NCBI RefSeq assembly: GCF_007786445.1
Contig: NZ_VNJI01000036.1
Span: forward strand, 1 to 64,000
From: Paenibacillus cremeus
GTDB lineage: Bacteria > Bacillota > Bacilli > Paenibacillales > NBRC-103111
Direction: 5' to 3'
DNA: 64,000 nucleotides
Below the pieces are notes generated by a model. That model saw only the letters and a list, made by a program, of their open reading frames with translations. It made no database searches and was not told where the DNA came from. The position numbers and the translations under genes were made by a program. This document shows, piece after piece, positions 16,856 to 26,461 of this stretch; the first letter of the stretch is position 1, and each line of letters begins with the position of its first letter.

Positions 16856-18370
16856 ATGCGTTCATTTCTATGGCGAAGTGTAATGAAGGAAATGGAAAAT
16901 ACAACGGAGGATCAGCCTGAAACCAATTCAGAGCAGGATCTTCAGAAGTCGCTAAGCGATAATTTACGAGAAAACGAGCAAACATTAAGAGGGGTATTTC
17001 ATCAGTGTTCAGACGTTGTATTCCGCTTGATTTCGGTTGAGAATCAACCTGAAGTACTAATGGTTTACGTCGATGGTTTAGTGGACACCAAAGCAATGGA
17101 ACAATTCATTCTGCGCCCCCTAATGTTAAGAAATCCCTCTTTTGTTGAAGGACCCCATTCACACCTTGGCAAGGTACTCGAGGAGCACCTTGTCTTTATA
17201 GCGCAAACAAAGGTTGTAACGAATTTTCAGGATCTAGTGAATGAAGTTTTCAAAGCCCATGTTGCCATATTAACTGAAGGCGAAGGTAGGGCTTTATTAG
17301 CCGATGCCGGCGGGTTTGATAAGCGTTCCATTGAAGAGTCAAAAGTGGAAAACGTTATCCAGGGACCAAGAGACAGCTTTACTGAGACCTTGCGTACCAA
17401 TACGATGCTGCTGAGACGAAGAATTCCCAGCGCTCGATTAAAACTGGAATCGTTCACGATCGGAGAATTGACTCGTACGGATACAGCGCTAGCTTATGTT
17501 GAAGGGATTGCAGATCCGGATTTGCTTGAAGAAGTAAGACAAAGACTCCACCATGTCCGACTAGAAGGAATAATGGATTCCTCCTACATCGAAGAGTATA
17601 TTCAAGACAACCCTAGATCACCTTTCCCTCAAGTTCAGAAAACAGATCGCCCTGACACGACGGCAGCAAGTCTTCTGGAAGGTAAAATTGCTGTCCTGGT
17701 AGACTGCAGCCCGTCTGTGCTAATCCTTCCTACAACGTTTTTGGTCGGTATGCAGTCTGCAGATGATTATTATGAACGGTTCGATTTTGTTGCGGCCAGA
17801 AAAATGGTTAGATATTGCATGATGGTCATTTCCCTGATCTTCCCGTCGTTATATGTTTCATTAACAACATACAATCCGGATTTGCTGCCAGGGTCGCTCT
17901 ATGTGAGTATAGGAACGGCACGCGAAAAATCTCCTTTTCCTACGGTTATAGAGATTGTTCTCATGGATTTCGTCTTTGAAGGGTTACAGGAAGCGGGAAT
18001 TCGCATGCCATCTCAGCTCGGACCGGTAGTCAGCATCGTGGGCGCGCTCGTAGTCGGCGAAGCCGCTGTGAGGGCCAATATTATCTCTGCACCCATTGTT
18101 ATTGTCATAGCGTTTACGGGAATCGCTTCATATGGCATCCCACGGTATGGGTTTTCAATTCCTTTTCGACTTCTTCGCTTTGCTCTAGTAATATTGGCGG
18201 GGATTTATGGATTATACGGCCTATCTTTAGGTATTATCGCCATTCTGATCCATTTAGTGACCCTGGAATCGTTTGGGATCCGCTATCTAACCCCCATTGC
18301 TCCTCTAAATGTTAAACATTTGAAAGATGTCCTATTTCGAACGACTCGGTGGTCACGGAGGAAATCTTAA
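16856..18370 (+). CDS. gerKA: Spore germination receptor subunit A (GerKA/GerAA family)
   Basis: About 504 residues from ATG 16856 (site AGGGCGGTGG). A large hydrophilic N-terminal domain (to about residue 280; YVDGLVDTKAMEQFIL and YVEGIADPDLLEEV are typical) is followed by several membrane segments (about 290-470). The motif PFPTVIEIVLMDFVFEGLQEAGIRMP is the family signature. It forms one subunit of the inner-membrane germinant receptor that senses nutrients in dormant spores. It overlaps the start region of gerKC, giving gene order A-C-B. A longer frame from 16718 exists, but its start lies in the DinB remnant and has no ribosome site. Confidence 0.9.
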   Translation: MRSFLWRSVMKEMENTTEDQPETNSEQDLQKSLSDNLRENEQTLRGVFHQCSDVVFRLISVENQPEVLMVYVDGLVDTKAMEQFILRPLMLRNPSFVEGPHSHLGKVLEEHLVFIAQTKVVTNFQDLVNEVFKAHVAILTEGEGRALLADAGGFDKRSIEESKVENVIQGPRDSFTETLRTNTMLLRRRIPSARLKLESFTIGELTRTDTALAYVEGIADPDLLEEVRQRLHHVRLEGIMDSSYIEEYIQDNPRSPFPQVQKTDRPDTTAASLLEGKIAVLVDCSPSVLILPTTFLVGMQSADDYYERFDFVAARKMVRYCMMVISLIFPSLYVSLTTYNPDLLPGSLYVSIGTAREKSPFPTVIEIVLMDFVFEGLQEAGIRMPSQLGPVVSIVGALVVGEAAVRANIISAPIVIVIAFTGIASYGIPRYGFSIPFRLLRFALVILAGIYGLYGLSLGIIAILIHLVTLESFGIRYLTPIAPLNVKHLKDVLFRTTRWSRRKS

Positions 18371-18374
18371 ATCG

Positions 18375-19562
18375 ATGAAGAGGCTGCATCGAAAAAATTA
18401 CCTGGCATACGCCATCATACTTACTGGATTAATGATGGTTACAACAGGGTGTTGGGATATGATCGAGCCCAATCAACGCTCTGTTTGGGTAGGAACAGGA
18501 TTGGATTTGTCCCCTGAAGGAAATCTCCTTCTAAGTGCGCAAATTGCCGTTCCTAAAGCTGCTGGAGAAGCTGGAGGCGGTGGAGGAGGAGGTACGGATG
18601 ATACATACTTCGTGAAAACAGCAATAGGCAAAAATTTAGAAGATTCATTTCAAAGAATTCAAGCCAAGCTGTCACGGAAAGTATTCCTTGGACATCGCGA
18701 TGTGATTTTCATTGGAGAACAATTAGGTAAGCAAGGGTTTAAAAAATTTCTTGATGAATTTGGACGGAATCCCATAAGTAACATTCGAGCTAATTTATTT
18801 TTCATCAAATACAGAAGCGCCCAAAACTTCCTTATGGAGAAAGCGGAACTTGAGCAATTCTCATCTGTTGAGGCTATTCGGCAAGTCCACTTCAACGGGA
18901 TAAGAGACAGAATGACCACGATGGTTTATTTCAAGGAAGTAATGCAGCGTGATGGAATGAGACCTATACTGCAAGTCATAGGCCCAAAGGACGGAGCGGG
19001 GCAGAATAAAAAGATGGAGACCAAAGGATCACTATCCGCCACCCGTGAAATCGCATTATTCAATAAGTCGCTGCAAGTAGTTGGTTTTTTACAAGAAGAG
19101 GAAGCCGTTTCAGTTTTGTGGGCGTCAGGGTACCTTGATACTCAAATGATAACGGAGTATTTGAGTAAAGCAAACGGTCTCGCGACTGTTGACCTTCATC
19201 ACATAAAACGTCAAATCGATTCGACTATAAATGGTAAAAAGATCCACATCAAACTAGTTTTAATGGGGAAGGGCATGCTGGATGAGAACGATACGAATCT
19301 CGATTTATTCAATAACAGAGATATTCGGGCATTGGAGAAAGAATTCAATGAGAAGGTCAGTCAAAGAGTGGTCAATGTGATAAAAATGGTTCAGAAAGAT
19401 TTCGGAACGGATGTATTTGGATTTGGCGAAGCGCTTCATCGAAAGTATCCAGATCAATGGAAGCACATGAAAGAGGATTGGGACAAGCTTTTTCCCGAGG
19501 TCGAAGTGACCGTTACAAGCCAGCTCGCCATACGTCATATAGGTGAAAGAGGTCCCAAATAA
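18375..19562 (+). CDS. gerKC: Spore germination receptor lipoprotein subunit C (Ger(x)C family)
   Basis: From ATG 18375 (ribosome site CGGAGGAAA) the 395-residue product has a lipoprotein signal with lipobox TTGC (cysteine at about residue 26), then WDMIEPNQRSVWVG, the family's N-terminal motif. A glycine run (residues about 69-76) forms a linker. The C-terminal Ger(x)C domain ends with VTVTSQLAIRHIG. In Bacillus, C subunits are lipidated and hold the receptor in the inner spore membrane. The gene is translationally close to gerKA and followed by gerKB after 33 bases. Confidence 0.9.
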   Translation: MKRLHRKNYLAYAIILTGLMMVTTGCWDMIEPNQRSVWVGTGLDLSPEGNLLLSAQIAVPKAAGEAGGGGGGGTDDTYFVKTAIGKNLEDSFQRIQAKLSRKVFLGHRDVIFIGEQLGKQGFKKFLDEFGRNPISNIRANLFFIKYRSAQNFLMEKAELEQFSSVEAIRQVHFNGIRDRMTTMVYFKEVMQRDGMRPILQVIGPKDGAGQNKKMETKGSLSATREIALFNKSLQVVGFLQEEEAVSVLWASGYLDTQMITEYLSKANGLATVDLHHIKRQIDSTINGKKIHIKLVLMGKGMLDENDTNLDLFNNRDIRALEKEFNEKVSQRVVNVIKMVQKDFGTDVFGFGEALHRKYPDQWKHMKEDWDKLFPEVEVTVTSQLAIRHIGERGPK

Positions 19563-19595
19563 CACACACTCTGAAGCAGTGAAAGGAGTTAGCAT

Positions 19596-20681
19596 GTGAA
19601 GATCTCGGGCAATCAGTTGTTTTGGATTATGTTTTGCTTTCAAGTGCATTATGCTCTGAATCCGGCTCTGCTGTATGGAAAACAAGACGCATGGATCATC
19701 TGTGCGATGGGCGGCATTGCCGCGGTATTCCTTACACTAGTTATGGTTAAGATTAGCTTGATGTCGAAAGGCGAGGCTTTCGTCGTTTATTGTCAAAAGG
19801 TGTTGGGGAAAGGGCTTGGAAAGGGCATTGTGCTTCTCTATTTGCCTGTTTGGTTTATGCTGCTTGTCGTGACGCTTAGAGAGTGGGCGGATTACGTTTT
19901 TTTGAAGCTACTTCCCAATACCCCGGTAATAATGGTTGTGTTGCCGATCGTTCTACTCATGATCTACGTGAACCTAAAAGGAGGAATTACAGCGGTTGGA
20001 CGCTGCAGCCAGATTATTGGGCCACTGTACTTTTTGATTAGCTTCGTGCCTTTTTTCATGCTGTTTGGAATTATGGATTGGACGAATTTGCTGCCTGTTT
20101 ATCAAGATACGGGGTGGCGCCACATGTTGAGGGGAACGGTTCCTACGATGGCTTTAATGATGGGAGGTACTACGGTTCCATTCATGATAACCGAGTTTGA
20201 TTCTGAGCCTACGAATATTACTAAAGGTGCGATATGGGCTATAGGATTATCGACATTATGGGTTTTTCTTGCTTCTGTAGCTTCCGTCTTGGCGCTAGGC
20301 TCTCATCAAGCTCCACAACTGACCATCCCTTGGGTAGACACGATCCGCTTGATCTCGATCCTTAATTTCATTCAAAATGTAGATGCATTTGCTGTGTGCA
20401 TTTACACTCTTGCTCATTTTATATCCATCTCGACAATTTTATTTGGGACAAGCTATGGATTTGCCCAGTCGTTCAATTTGAAAAACTGGAAGAGGACGGC
20501 ATGGGTTGTTGCTGGTTTAGCTTTGTTTTTCGTGATCTTAACTTCAGACCTGGGTCACATAACCAAACTATACAGGGAAACAATATGGATCCCATGGATA
20601 TTTCCAATTCATATGATTGGCATCCCGCTGTTATTATTGGTTGCAGGGATCCTAAAAAATCGACGACTCCTTCGTGTCTAG
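19596..20681 (+). CDS. gerKB: Spore germination receptor subunit B, permease-like (GerKB family)
   Basis: The 361-residue protein has about ten membrane segments and belongs to the APC-superfamily endospore germination permeases, which carry the nutrient-binding pocket. It starts at GTG 19596 after GAAAGGAG. Blocks ISGNQLFWIMF (N-terminus), LTLVMVKISLMS and PWVDTIRLISI are typical. With gerKA and gerKC it completes a full receptor operon, so this organism forms spores. The ligand cannot be predicted. Confidence 0.9.
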   Translation: MKISGNQLFWIMFCFQVHYALNPALLYGKQDAWIICAMGGIAAVFLTLVMVKISLMSKGEAFVVYCQKVLGKGLGKGIVLLYLPVWFMLLVVTLREWADYVFLKLLPNTPVIMVVLPIVLLMIYVNLKGGITAVGRCSQIIGPLYFLISFVPFFMLFGIMDWTNLLPVYQDTGWRHMLRGTVPTMALMMGGTTVPFMITEFDSEPTNITKGAIWAIGLSTLWVFLASVASVLALGSHQAPQLTIPWVDTIRLISILNFIQNVDAFAVCIYTLAHFISISTILFGTSYGFAQSFNLKNWKRTAWVVAGLALFFVILTSDLGHITKLYRETIWIPWIFPIHMIGIPLLLLVAGILKNRRLLRV

Positions 20682-21455
20682 TCTTAAACAATTGGATGCT
20701 ACTGGGTAACGTTGCGGAGGATATTTTTGCTAAAGTTTATCAATAAAAAATTGGCAGAAAGGTGTTTGTCAGAATAGGCGAAATTTAATAAAACCGATAA
20801 AGAATATGGCAAAGAGGTAAGACGGTACATCCTCCAAATTTGGCATGAACAATGATGAATATCAAAAAAACGAGGAACTGCAGGACATCAAAGATTATGA
20901 TGAAGAATGGGACGAGTCGAATGCCATTATATGTTCCATCACAGTTTACGTAGTACGTTAAGATACTCCACTAACAGGTACGATAGCTCAAGGGATACCA
21001 ATAACCAGTAGCCTTCGCGATGAGTGCTTATATTTTGGATGCATATGCTTGTAACTCCCGTCCAGTGCCGCCTCGATCGCCGCATTTAATTCAAGCAAAC
21101 TTGTTTGGTAAGTAAAATCACTTCTAAAAAATGCCGAAGTCTGCCTTTTTGCAGAAAAACATCCTTAACCGGATGCTTCGACGTTTTTAGAAGTGATTTT
21201 TTTTACTTCATTTATAGAATGATTGAATTGAGGTTTAGTATAGGACGTATTAGCTATGCTTTAACTGGTTGCAAAAAACCACTGGGTGCTGCGCACGGGA
21301 AGCTCTGCTAAACCGAATCGTGCATCCAAGAGTGAGCTTCGGTACAGTTTTTCTTATTGAGCGAAAGGCATTCCCTACATTATAATTACTGCAAGCAAGC
21401 GGCGGGCGCGGAATTGATCGCTGCTTAAGCCATGTAAATAACGGGGGTATCGCGT
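20682..21455. other. Intergenic; weak 38-codon frame and a large inverted repeat
   Basis: An ATG frame at 20845-20961 encodes an acidic 38-residue peptide (DYDEEWDES) without a ribosome site, perhaps a remnant. A branched inverted repeat lies at 21114-21212 (listed separately). The remainder shows nothing. Confidence 0.3.
21114..21212 (+). repeat. Branched inverted repeat ending in a T tract
   Basis: AAAATCACTTCTAAAAA near 21116 pairs perfectly with TTTTTAGAAGTGATTTT near 21184. Inside, CGAAG/CTTCG extends the stem, and two small hairpins, CTGC...GCAG and CATCC...GGATG, branch from it. The right arm runs into eight T. It may be a multi-stem terminator or a small non-autonomous repeat; no target duplication was recognised. 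Confidence 0.55.
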
Positions 21456-23252
21456 TTGTTTATTCCCAGACTGAGTCTGCGCAACAAAATCATGATTATC
21501 TTTTTGCTGCTGATCGCGTTTCCATTAACGATACAAGGCATGATCACTTACTATGATTACTCCTCCTCGCTGGAGCGCCGGACGGCGGATTACACGGTGC
21601 AGATCGCGGACCAGGTCAACCGCAATTTGGATCGGACGCTGATAGAGTTGCAGCGGCTTTCGTTAATGCCGCTGTACGATCAGCAGTTACTGGCGATTCT
21701 CAGGCAGTATTCCCAGCCCGGGTTGCGGCAGCAGCGCCCGACTCTGGAAGAGATGGAGAAAATGTCGCAGTACATTTCCGGAGCGGCCTACAACCGGCCG
21801 GAGGTTAAGGGCATTCAGTTTATTACCGGAAGCGGTTATATTTTTTCCAACGTCGATCCGAATCTGATCAGCTTTTATATCGATCCGCAGAAGGAAAGCT
21901 GGTACCCGCGAGTCAAAGAAGCGGACGGCGCATTTGTGGTCATTCCGACTCATGCTCCGTCGTATTATTTTACGGACGGTCAAAGCTATTTTTCCGTTGC
22001 CCGGCTGATTCGCGAGCCTAATACGAACAACGTGCTCGGCATGATGAAGATCGATCTGAAGCTTGACGTGTTCCGGCAAATATTGGCCAATTTGAAATTT
22101 GCGGACGAGGGCAGCTTTATGGTCGTGAATGGCAGCAACGAGCCTTTTTTTGAGGAAAGCAAAAACATCTTCACCGATACCGTGGAGCTGGTCCACAGTG
22201 GGCGTTTTCCTAACGAAACCCGATCCGACACGATCGAGATCAAGGGAAAAAAAGTACTCGCCGTTGTCGATTATTCGGCTTATTCCGGCCTTAAGGTGAT
22301 CAGTCTGATTCCAATTGAGGCGCTGCTGAAGGAAACGATCCGGCTGCGCAATTTCACGATGGGGCTTGCCGGCGTATGCCTTATTTCCGGTGGGCTGCTG
22401 GCGATTTATTTCTCGTTTAGGATTACCGAGCCGCTGCTGAAGCTGAAGCAAAAGATGTTTCGGGTCGAGCAGGGCCATTTCAACGAAAGTGTTCCTGTCC
22501 TGTCATTCGACGAGATTGGGCAGCTCGGCAAAGGCTTCAATCGCATGGTGGAGGAAATCAACCGCCTCGTCAACGAGGTGTACGTCATCGGCTTGCGGGA
22601 GAAAGAAGCGGAGCTGGCCGCACTGCAAAGCCAGATTAATCCGCATTTCATATACAATACGCTGGAGTCGATCAACATGATGGCCGTGCGCGGGCGGAAT
22701 GCGGAGGCGTCAGAGATGGTCACCGCGCTGGGCAAGCTGCTGCGGTATACGGTGGACAAATACGACCGGTGTGTGTCGCTGGAGGAGGAACTAAACGCCA
22801 CCGCCTCATACGTCAAAATTTTGCAGGTTCGTTACGGCGAAAGGCTGGAAGTGATTTTCGACGTCGAAGAGGGACTGCAGCAGGCCGCAGTTCCCCGGCT
22901 GATTTTTCAGCCGCTGGTGGAAAATGCGATATATCACGGCATCGGCGACTGCGAAGAAGGGGGCACCGTCTGGATCACCGCGGCAAGATTCGAGAACGAT
23001 TTGCTGCTATCGGTCAGAGACAACGGGCGGGGTCTAACCGAGCGAGAGCTGGAGCGGATTCAACAGTCGCTTCAAGAGCCCGATTATCCGTCTTGGGAAA
23101 GTGGAGGCAGGCGGAGAGGTGGGCTGGCGCTCCGCAACATAAGCCAGCGGATCATCCTGATGTTCGGCCAAACTTATGAGCTGCATATTGACGGAAGTCC
23201 GGGAGAAGGGACGGCCGTTACGCTGACTATACCAATTTCATTGGAGGGATAA
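21456..23252 (+). CDS. YesM-type sensor histidine kinase
   Basis: The 598-residue protein starts with TTG. It has membrane segments at about residues 13-33 and 290-312 flanking an extracellular Cache-like sensor domain, then HAMP (about 313-365), a His_kinase domain with the phospho-acceptor in INPHFIYNTLESIN (about 396-409), and a HATPase domain (DNGRGL and GLALRNISQR). This class pairs with AraC-type regulators and sensors for sugars or ABC-bound oligosaccharides. The regulator gene begins one base after the stop. Confidence 0.9.
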   Translation: MFIPRLSLRNKIMIIFLLLIAFPLTIQGMITYYDYSSSLERRTADYTVQIADQVNRNLDRTLIELQRLSLMPLYDQQLLAILRQYSQPGLRQQRPTLEEMEKMSQYISGAAYNRPEVKGIQFITGSGYIFSNVDPNLISFYIDPQKESWYPRVKEADGAFVVIPTHAPSYYFTDGQSYFSVARLIREPNTNNVLGMMKIDLKLDVFRQILANLKFADEGSFMVVNGSNEPFFEESKNIFTDTVELVHSGRFPNETRSDTIEIKGKKVLAVVDYSAYSGLKVISLIPIEALLKETIRLRNFTMGLAGVCLISGGLLAIYFSFRITEPLLKLKQKMFRVEQGHFNESVPVLSFDEIGQLGKGFNRMVEEINRLVNEVYVIGLREKEAELAALQSQINPHFIYNTLESINMMAVRGRNAEASEMVTALGKLLRYTVDKYDRCVSLEEELNATASYVKILQVRYGERLEVIFDVEEGLQQAAVPRLIFQPLVENAIYHGIGDCEEGGTVWITAARFENDLLLSVRDNGRGLTERELERIQQSLQEPDYPSWESGGRRRGGLALRNISQRIILMFGQTYELHIDGSPGEGTAVTLTIPISLEG

Positions 23253-23253
23253 C

Positions 23254-24039
23254 GTGTACAAGCTGCTGATTGCTGAAGATGAGGAAGTGATCCGTGACGG
23301 GTTAAAGCATCTGATCGGACAAATTTCCCACGGTTTTACCGTCGCTTGGGAAGCCGCTCACGGTCAGGAGGCACTGCGTTATTTGGAGAAGGAGCTGCCG
23401 GATGCGGTCATTACCGATATTCGGATGCGTGAAATGGACGGACTAACGCTGACCGGCAAAATCCGCGAGCGGTACCCGGATATGCCGATTGTCATCATTA
23501 GCGGCTATAGCGAATTTGAATACGCCCGTCAAGCATTGAAATACGGAGTAACCGATTATCTGTTGAAGCCGGTAGACAGAAAAGCTCTCGTGGCAGCTTT
23601 GGACAAAGTTGAATCGCAGCTTGCGGGACAGCGCGGCATCAAGATGAGGCAGCCGGAAACGGGCAATGCGGCGGAGCAGCGGGAGGAAGGCCGGGCGGAA
23701 ATCGGACGACTCGTCCGCAAGGTCAAGGAATATGTAGCAGCGCGTCCGGACGGAGATTTGCGGCTGCAGGTGCTGGCGGAGCACGTTCATCTGCACCCGT
23801 CTTATTTAAGCCAGCTGTTCAAAGCGGAAACAGGGCTAAACTTCTCCGACTTCGTGATGGAAGTTCGATTGGAGCGAGCCAGGCATTTATTGCGGACGAC
23901 CAGTCTGAAAATATACGATATCGCCAGATTATCCGGTTATCAAAGCCCGAAGCATTTCATGCTGGTGTTTAAGCAGCAAACGGGGCTTACGCCCGGGATG
24001 TACAGGGAGCAGTTCGGCACCGAATCCGTAGCTGATTAA
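23254..24039 (+). CDS. AraC-type response regulator (REC + HTH)
   Basis: The 261-residue protein has an N-terminal receiver domain with acidic EDEE (residues 8-11), phospho-acceptor D55 in AVITDIRM, and K107 in LLKPV. It has a C-terminal AraC double helix-turn-helix (about 160-255; HPSYLSQLFKAETGLNFSDF). GTG start with GGAGGGATAAC upstream. It likely activates the downstream ABC operon when phosphorylated by the preceding kinase. Confidence 0.9.
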   Translation: MYKLLIAEDEEVIRDGLKHLIGQISHGFTVAWEAAHGQEALRYLEKELPDAVITDIRMREMDGLTLTGKIRERYPDMPIVIISGYSEFEYARQALKYGVTDYLLKPVDRKALVAALDKVESQLAGQRGIKMRQPETGNAAEQREEGRAEIGRLVRKVKEYVAARPDGDLRLQVLAEHVHLHPSYLSQLFKAETGLNFSDFVMEVRLERARHLLRTTSLKIYDIARLSGYQSPKHFMLVFKQQTGLTPGMYREQFGTESVAD

Positions 24040-24256
24040 AACGCATAAGCCGAGTCCGCGGATGTGTAAAGCCGTAATTGGAGCGCTTGATCTCAGCGAA
24101 CGGGATATGCTTGGGATGATTATGGCGGGCAACAATTTGAGCAGGGCGTCAAAGGAGCTAATGCCATGGGAATCACAAGCTATTCTTGAACTGGACGCCA
24201 AGGGTAGAATTCTATAAAAAAATCGTACCAAACCTGAAGGATACGTGATTTATTAG

Positions 24257-24270
24257 AGAGAGCGCTTACA
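24257..24270 (-). promoter_or_regulatory. cre-like catabolite repression site
   Basis: Read on the minus strand, TGTAAGCGCTCTCT matches the CcpA cre consensus TGWAARCGYTNNCW. It lies about 50 bases before the lipoprotein gene, so glucose repression of the operon is likely. Confidence 0.5.
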
Positions 24271-24318
24271 CCTATAATGAGCTTGTAAGCCATTACAAGA
24301 TACATAGGAGGGTGTCCG

Positions 24319-25641
24319 ATGAGAAAAAAATGGACGTTAGCCGCATTATCATGTTTGGTTGCGGTGGCGGCAGGGTGTTCGAGCGGCGGCGGAGGCAAGG
24401 AACAACCGGCAGCGGCCAGCGGAGGAAATGCTGCAGGAGCGACAAGCGACAAGCCAGTGGATTTGAAATTTATGTTTTGGGGCAATCAGGCTCATACCGA
24501 TTTGTTTAAGGGATTGTTTGACAAGTACAAGAAAACGCACCCAAATATTAATGTGACGATCGAATCGGTGCCGTTCCCGGACTTCCAGCAAAAAATATCG
24601 GTGTTGGCCGCAGGGCGCGAGCTGCCTGACATTGCTTGGGTATCGGAGCGGATGGTGCCACAGTTTATGGCTAACAACATCATGATGGACATATCCGACG
24701 TGAAGGACGACGCGGCTTTCAAGCTAGATGACTTTATCCCGTCCACACTTGATTTGTTCCGCAAGGACGGCAAGCTATATGGTCTTCCGTTCTCTACCCC
24801 GCCAAGTGTTATGTTCTACAACAAAGACCTGTTCGACAAAGCAGGCTTGAAATCGCCGAACGACCTTGCCAAAGACGGAAAATGGACATGGGAAGAGTTT
24901 GAGAAATCGGCCAAAGCGCTGTCGAGCGGCTCTGGGGCCAGCAAAATTTACGGGGCGAATTTCTTCCGCGACTGGAAAACATGGATTTTGCTATCGTCCT
25001 ATTCCTGGTCCAACGGCAGCGGTCCGTTCGATAACGATATGACGAAATTTACATGGAATGATAAATACGGCGTGGATACGTTTAACATGCTGCAGCGCAT
25101 GATGTTTGTCGATCAATCTCATCCGAAGGCTGGCGAGCAGGTCAGCTTTGAATCCGGCAAAATCGGCATGTTCTTCGATGTGTACAGCTACGTCTCCAAT
25201 GCGCGGAAAATCAAGGACTTCAAATGGAGCATCGCGCCGATGCCGTCCGGCTCCAAAGGTTCCGTGCCGATGATGGGGCAAGCGGGATACACGATCTTTA
25301 AAGAAACGAAGCATCCGAAGGAAGCAAAGGAACTGCTCAAATTTTTGGCAAGCCAGGAAGGCATCCAAGCGACTCAGACCTTCTTTGTTCCACCGCGCAA
25401 AACGGTTCTGAATTCGGACGAATTCCTCAAGCAGCCGGACAATCCTCCTGCAGATAACATCAAGCAGGCGGTCATCGACGAGATGCCGAAAGCACGGGTT
25501 CAGCCGGGCCACGTGCAGTGGACCAAAATCGATAACGAAATTTTAGCCGGCTTCGACCAACTGTTCGGACAAACGGCGAAACCGGAGCAAATCGTGAAGT
25601 CGTTGGAAGATAAAGTGAATCCGATCATGAAAAGCAAATAA
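24319..25641 (+). CDS. ABC transporter sugar-binding lipoprotein
   Basis: The 440-residue product has a lipoprotein signal with lipobox VAAGC (cysteine about residue 20) and a glycine/serine/alanine linker, then a cluster-1 (MalE-type) solute-binding fold: LKFMFWGNQAHTD, INVTIESVPFPDFQQKI, LPDIAWVSERM, YGLPFSTPPSVMFYNKDLF. It binds an oligosaccharide outside the membrane and delivers it to the permeases encoded 0.8 kb downstream. AGGAGGGTG precedes the ATG. As is usual for this class, no ATPase gene is present; a shared MsmX-type ATPase is assumed. Confidence 0.9.
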   Translation: MRKKWTLAALSCLVAVAAGCSSGGGGKEQPAAASGGNAAGATSDKPVDLKFMFWGNQAHTDLFKGLFDKYKKTHPNINVTIESVPFPDFQQKISVLAAGRELPDIAWVSERMVPQFMANNIMMDISDVKDDAAFKLDDFIPSTLDLFRKDGKLYGLPFSTPPSVMFYNKDLFDKAGLKSPNDLAKDGKWTWEEFEKSAKALSSGSGASKIYGANFFRDWKTWILLSSYSWSNGSGPFDNDMTKFTWNDKYGVDTFNMLQRMMFVDQSHPKAGEQVSFESGKIGMFFDVYSYVSNARKIKDFKWSIAPMPSGSKGSVPMMGQAGYTIFKETKHPKEAKELLKFLASQEGIQATQTFFVPPRKTVLNSDEFLKQPDNPPADNIKQAVIDEMPKARVQPGHVQWTKIDNEILAGFDQLFGQTAKPEQIVKSLEDKVNPIMKSK

Positions 25642-25644
25642 AAC

Positions 25645-25684
25645 GGATGCGCAAGCGGTTCGCGCCAACGGGCCGCTTGTGTGC
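25645..25684 (+). promoter_or_regulatory. Intercistronic stem-loop after the binding-protein gene
   Basis: GCAAGCGG and CCGCTTGT pair around a G/C-rich loop with no T tract. Such hairpins between binding-protein and permease genes commonly stabilise the upstream mRNA and let the binding protein be made in excess. Confidence 0.45.
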
Positions 25685-25762
25685 AGCGTTTACGCTTAGG
25701 CAAAATTTAAGTCACGCTTACGATGCCAGCTTTTATTTGGGGGATTTTAGGAGGATACCAAC

Positions 25763-26461
25763 ATGAATCGATTACGCAGTGCTTTACAAAATAAGCGTTT
25801 TTCGCTATTTGTCAGCTTGTACGCCAACGATGCGCAGCTTGCTCTTGCCGCCCTGGAGGAAGGAGCGGAAGGGCTGAAGGTGCACATGAATGTTGGTCAC
25901 CGCGCGAGTGGCAATCATTTCGGGCCGCTTGCTGAATATGAGATGACGTTCCGTGAAATCCGCGCATTATACGATGGTCCGCTCGGAATCGTGCCCGGGG
26001 GAAGCACGGACGATATCCATCCGGAGGAAATCGAGAAGCTGCCGGGGATCGGCATTGATTTTTATTCCATCTACGCGTTTCATCTGCCTTCCTTTCTGCT
26101 CCGTTCCGAGCAATTAGCCAGAACATTTGCTGTCAATGACAGCTTCGATCTAAAGCTTGTGCAGGGAGCGGCGCCGTTTGGTATCGACGCGCTGGAAGCG
26201 TCCGTTGTGCCGGGAGACGAATACGGAAGCAAGCTGACGTTCGCCGATCTGCTGAAATACCGCTATTTGGTTGAGACGTCAGGAGTGCCGGTTATCGTAC
26301 CTTCCCAGCGGAAGATCGTGCCTGAGGACATTCCGGCGTTATACGACTCTGGAGTCAAAGCGGTGCTGATCGGCGCGATGGCGACGGGCAAGACCGAGGA
26401 TGGGATTCGCAGGACGGTCTCGGAGCTCCGCAATGCCATCGATCGGCTGGGGGGAAATTAG
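25763..26461 (+). CDS. Unrecognised TIM-barrel protein in a sugar ABC operon
   Basis: The 232-residue protein shows alternating strand/helix units of a beta/alpha barrel: FSLFVSLYANDAQLAL, GAEGLKVHMNV, PLGIVPGG, IDFYSIY, VPVIVPSQRKI, and GVKAVLIGAMATGK near the end, which resembles the phosphate-binding turn of ribulose-phosphate-binding barrels. No family can be named with confidence; NanE-like epimerases and IGP-synthase-like proteins are distant candidates. AGGAGGATACCAAC precedes the ATG and the next gene begins directly at its stop, so it is cotranscribed and probably acts on the imported sugar. An enzymatic role is inference. Confidence 0.6.
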   Translation: MNRLRSALQNKRFSLFVSLYANDAQLALAALEEGAEGLKVHMNVGHRASGNHFGPLAEYEMTFREIRALYDGPLGIVPGGSTDDIHPEEIEKLPGIGIDFYSIYAFHLPSFLLRSEQLARTFAVNDSFDLKLVQGAAPFGIDALEASVVPGDEYGSKLTFADLLKYRYLVETSGVPVIVPSQRKIVPEDIPALYDSGVKAVLIGAMATGKTEDGIRRTVSELRNAIDRLGGN

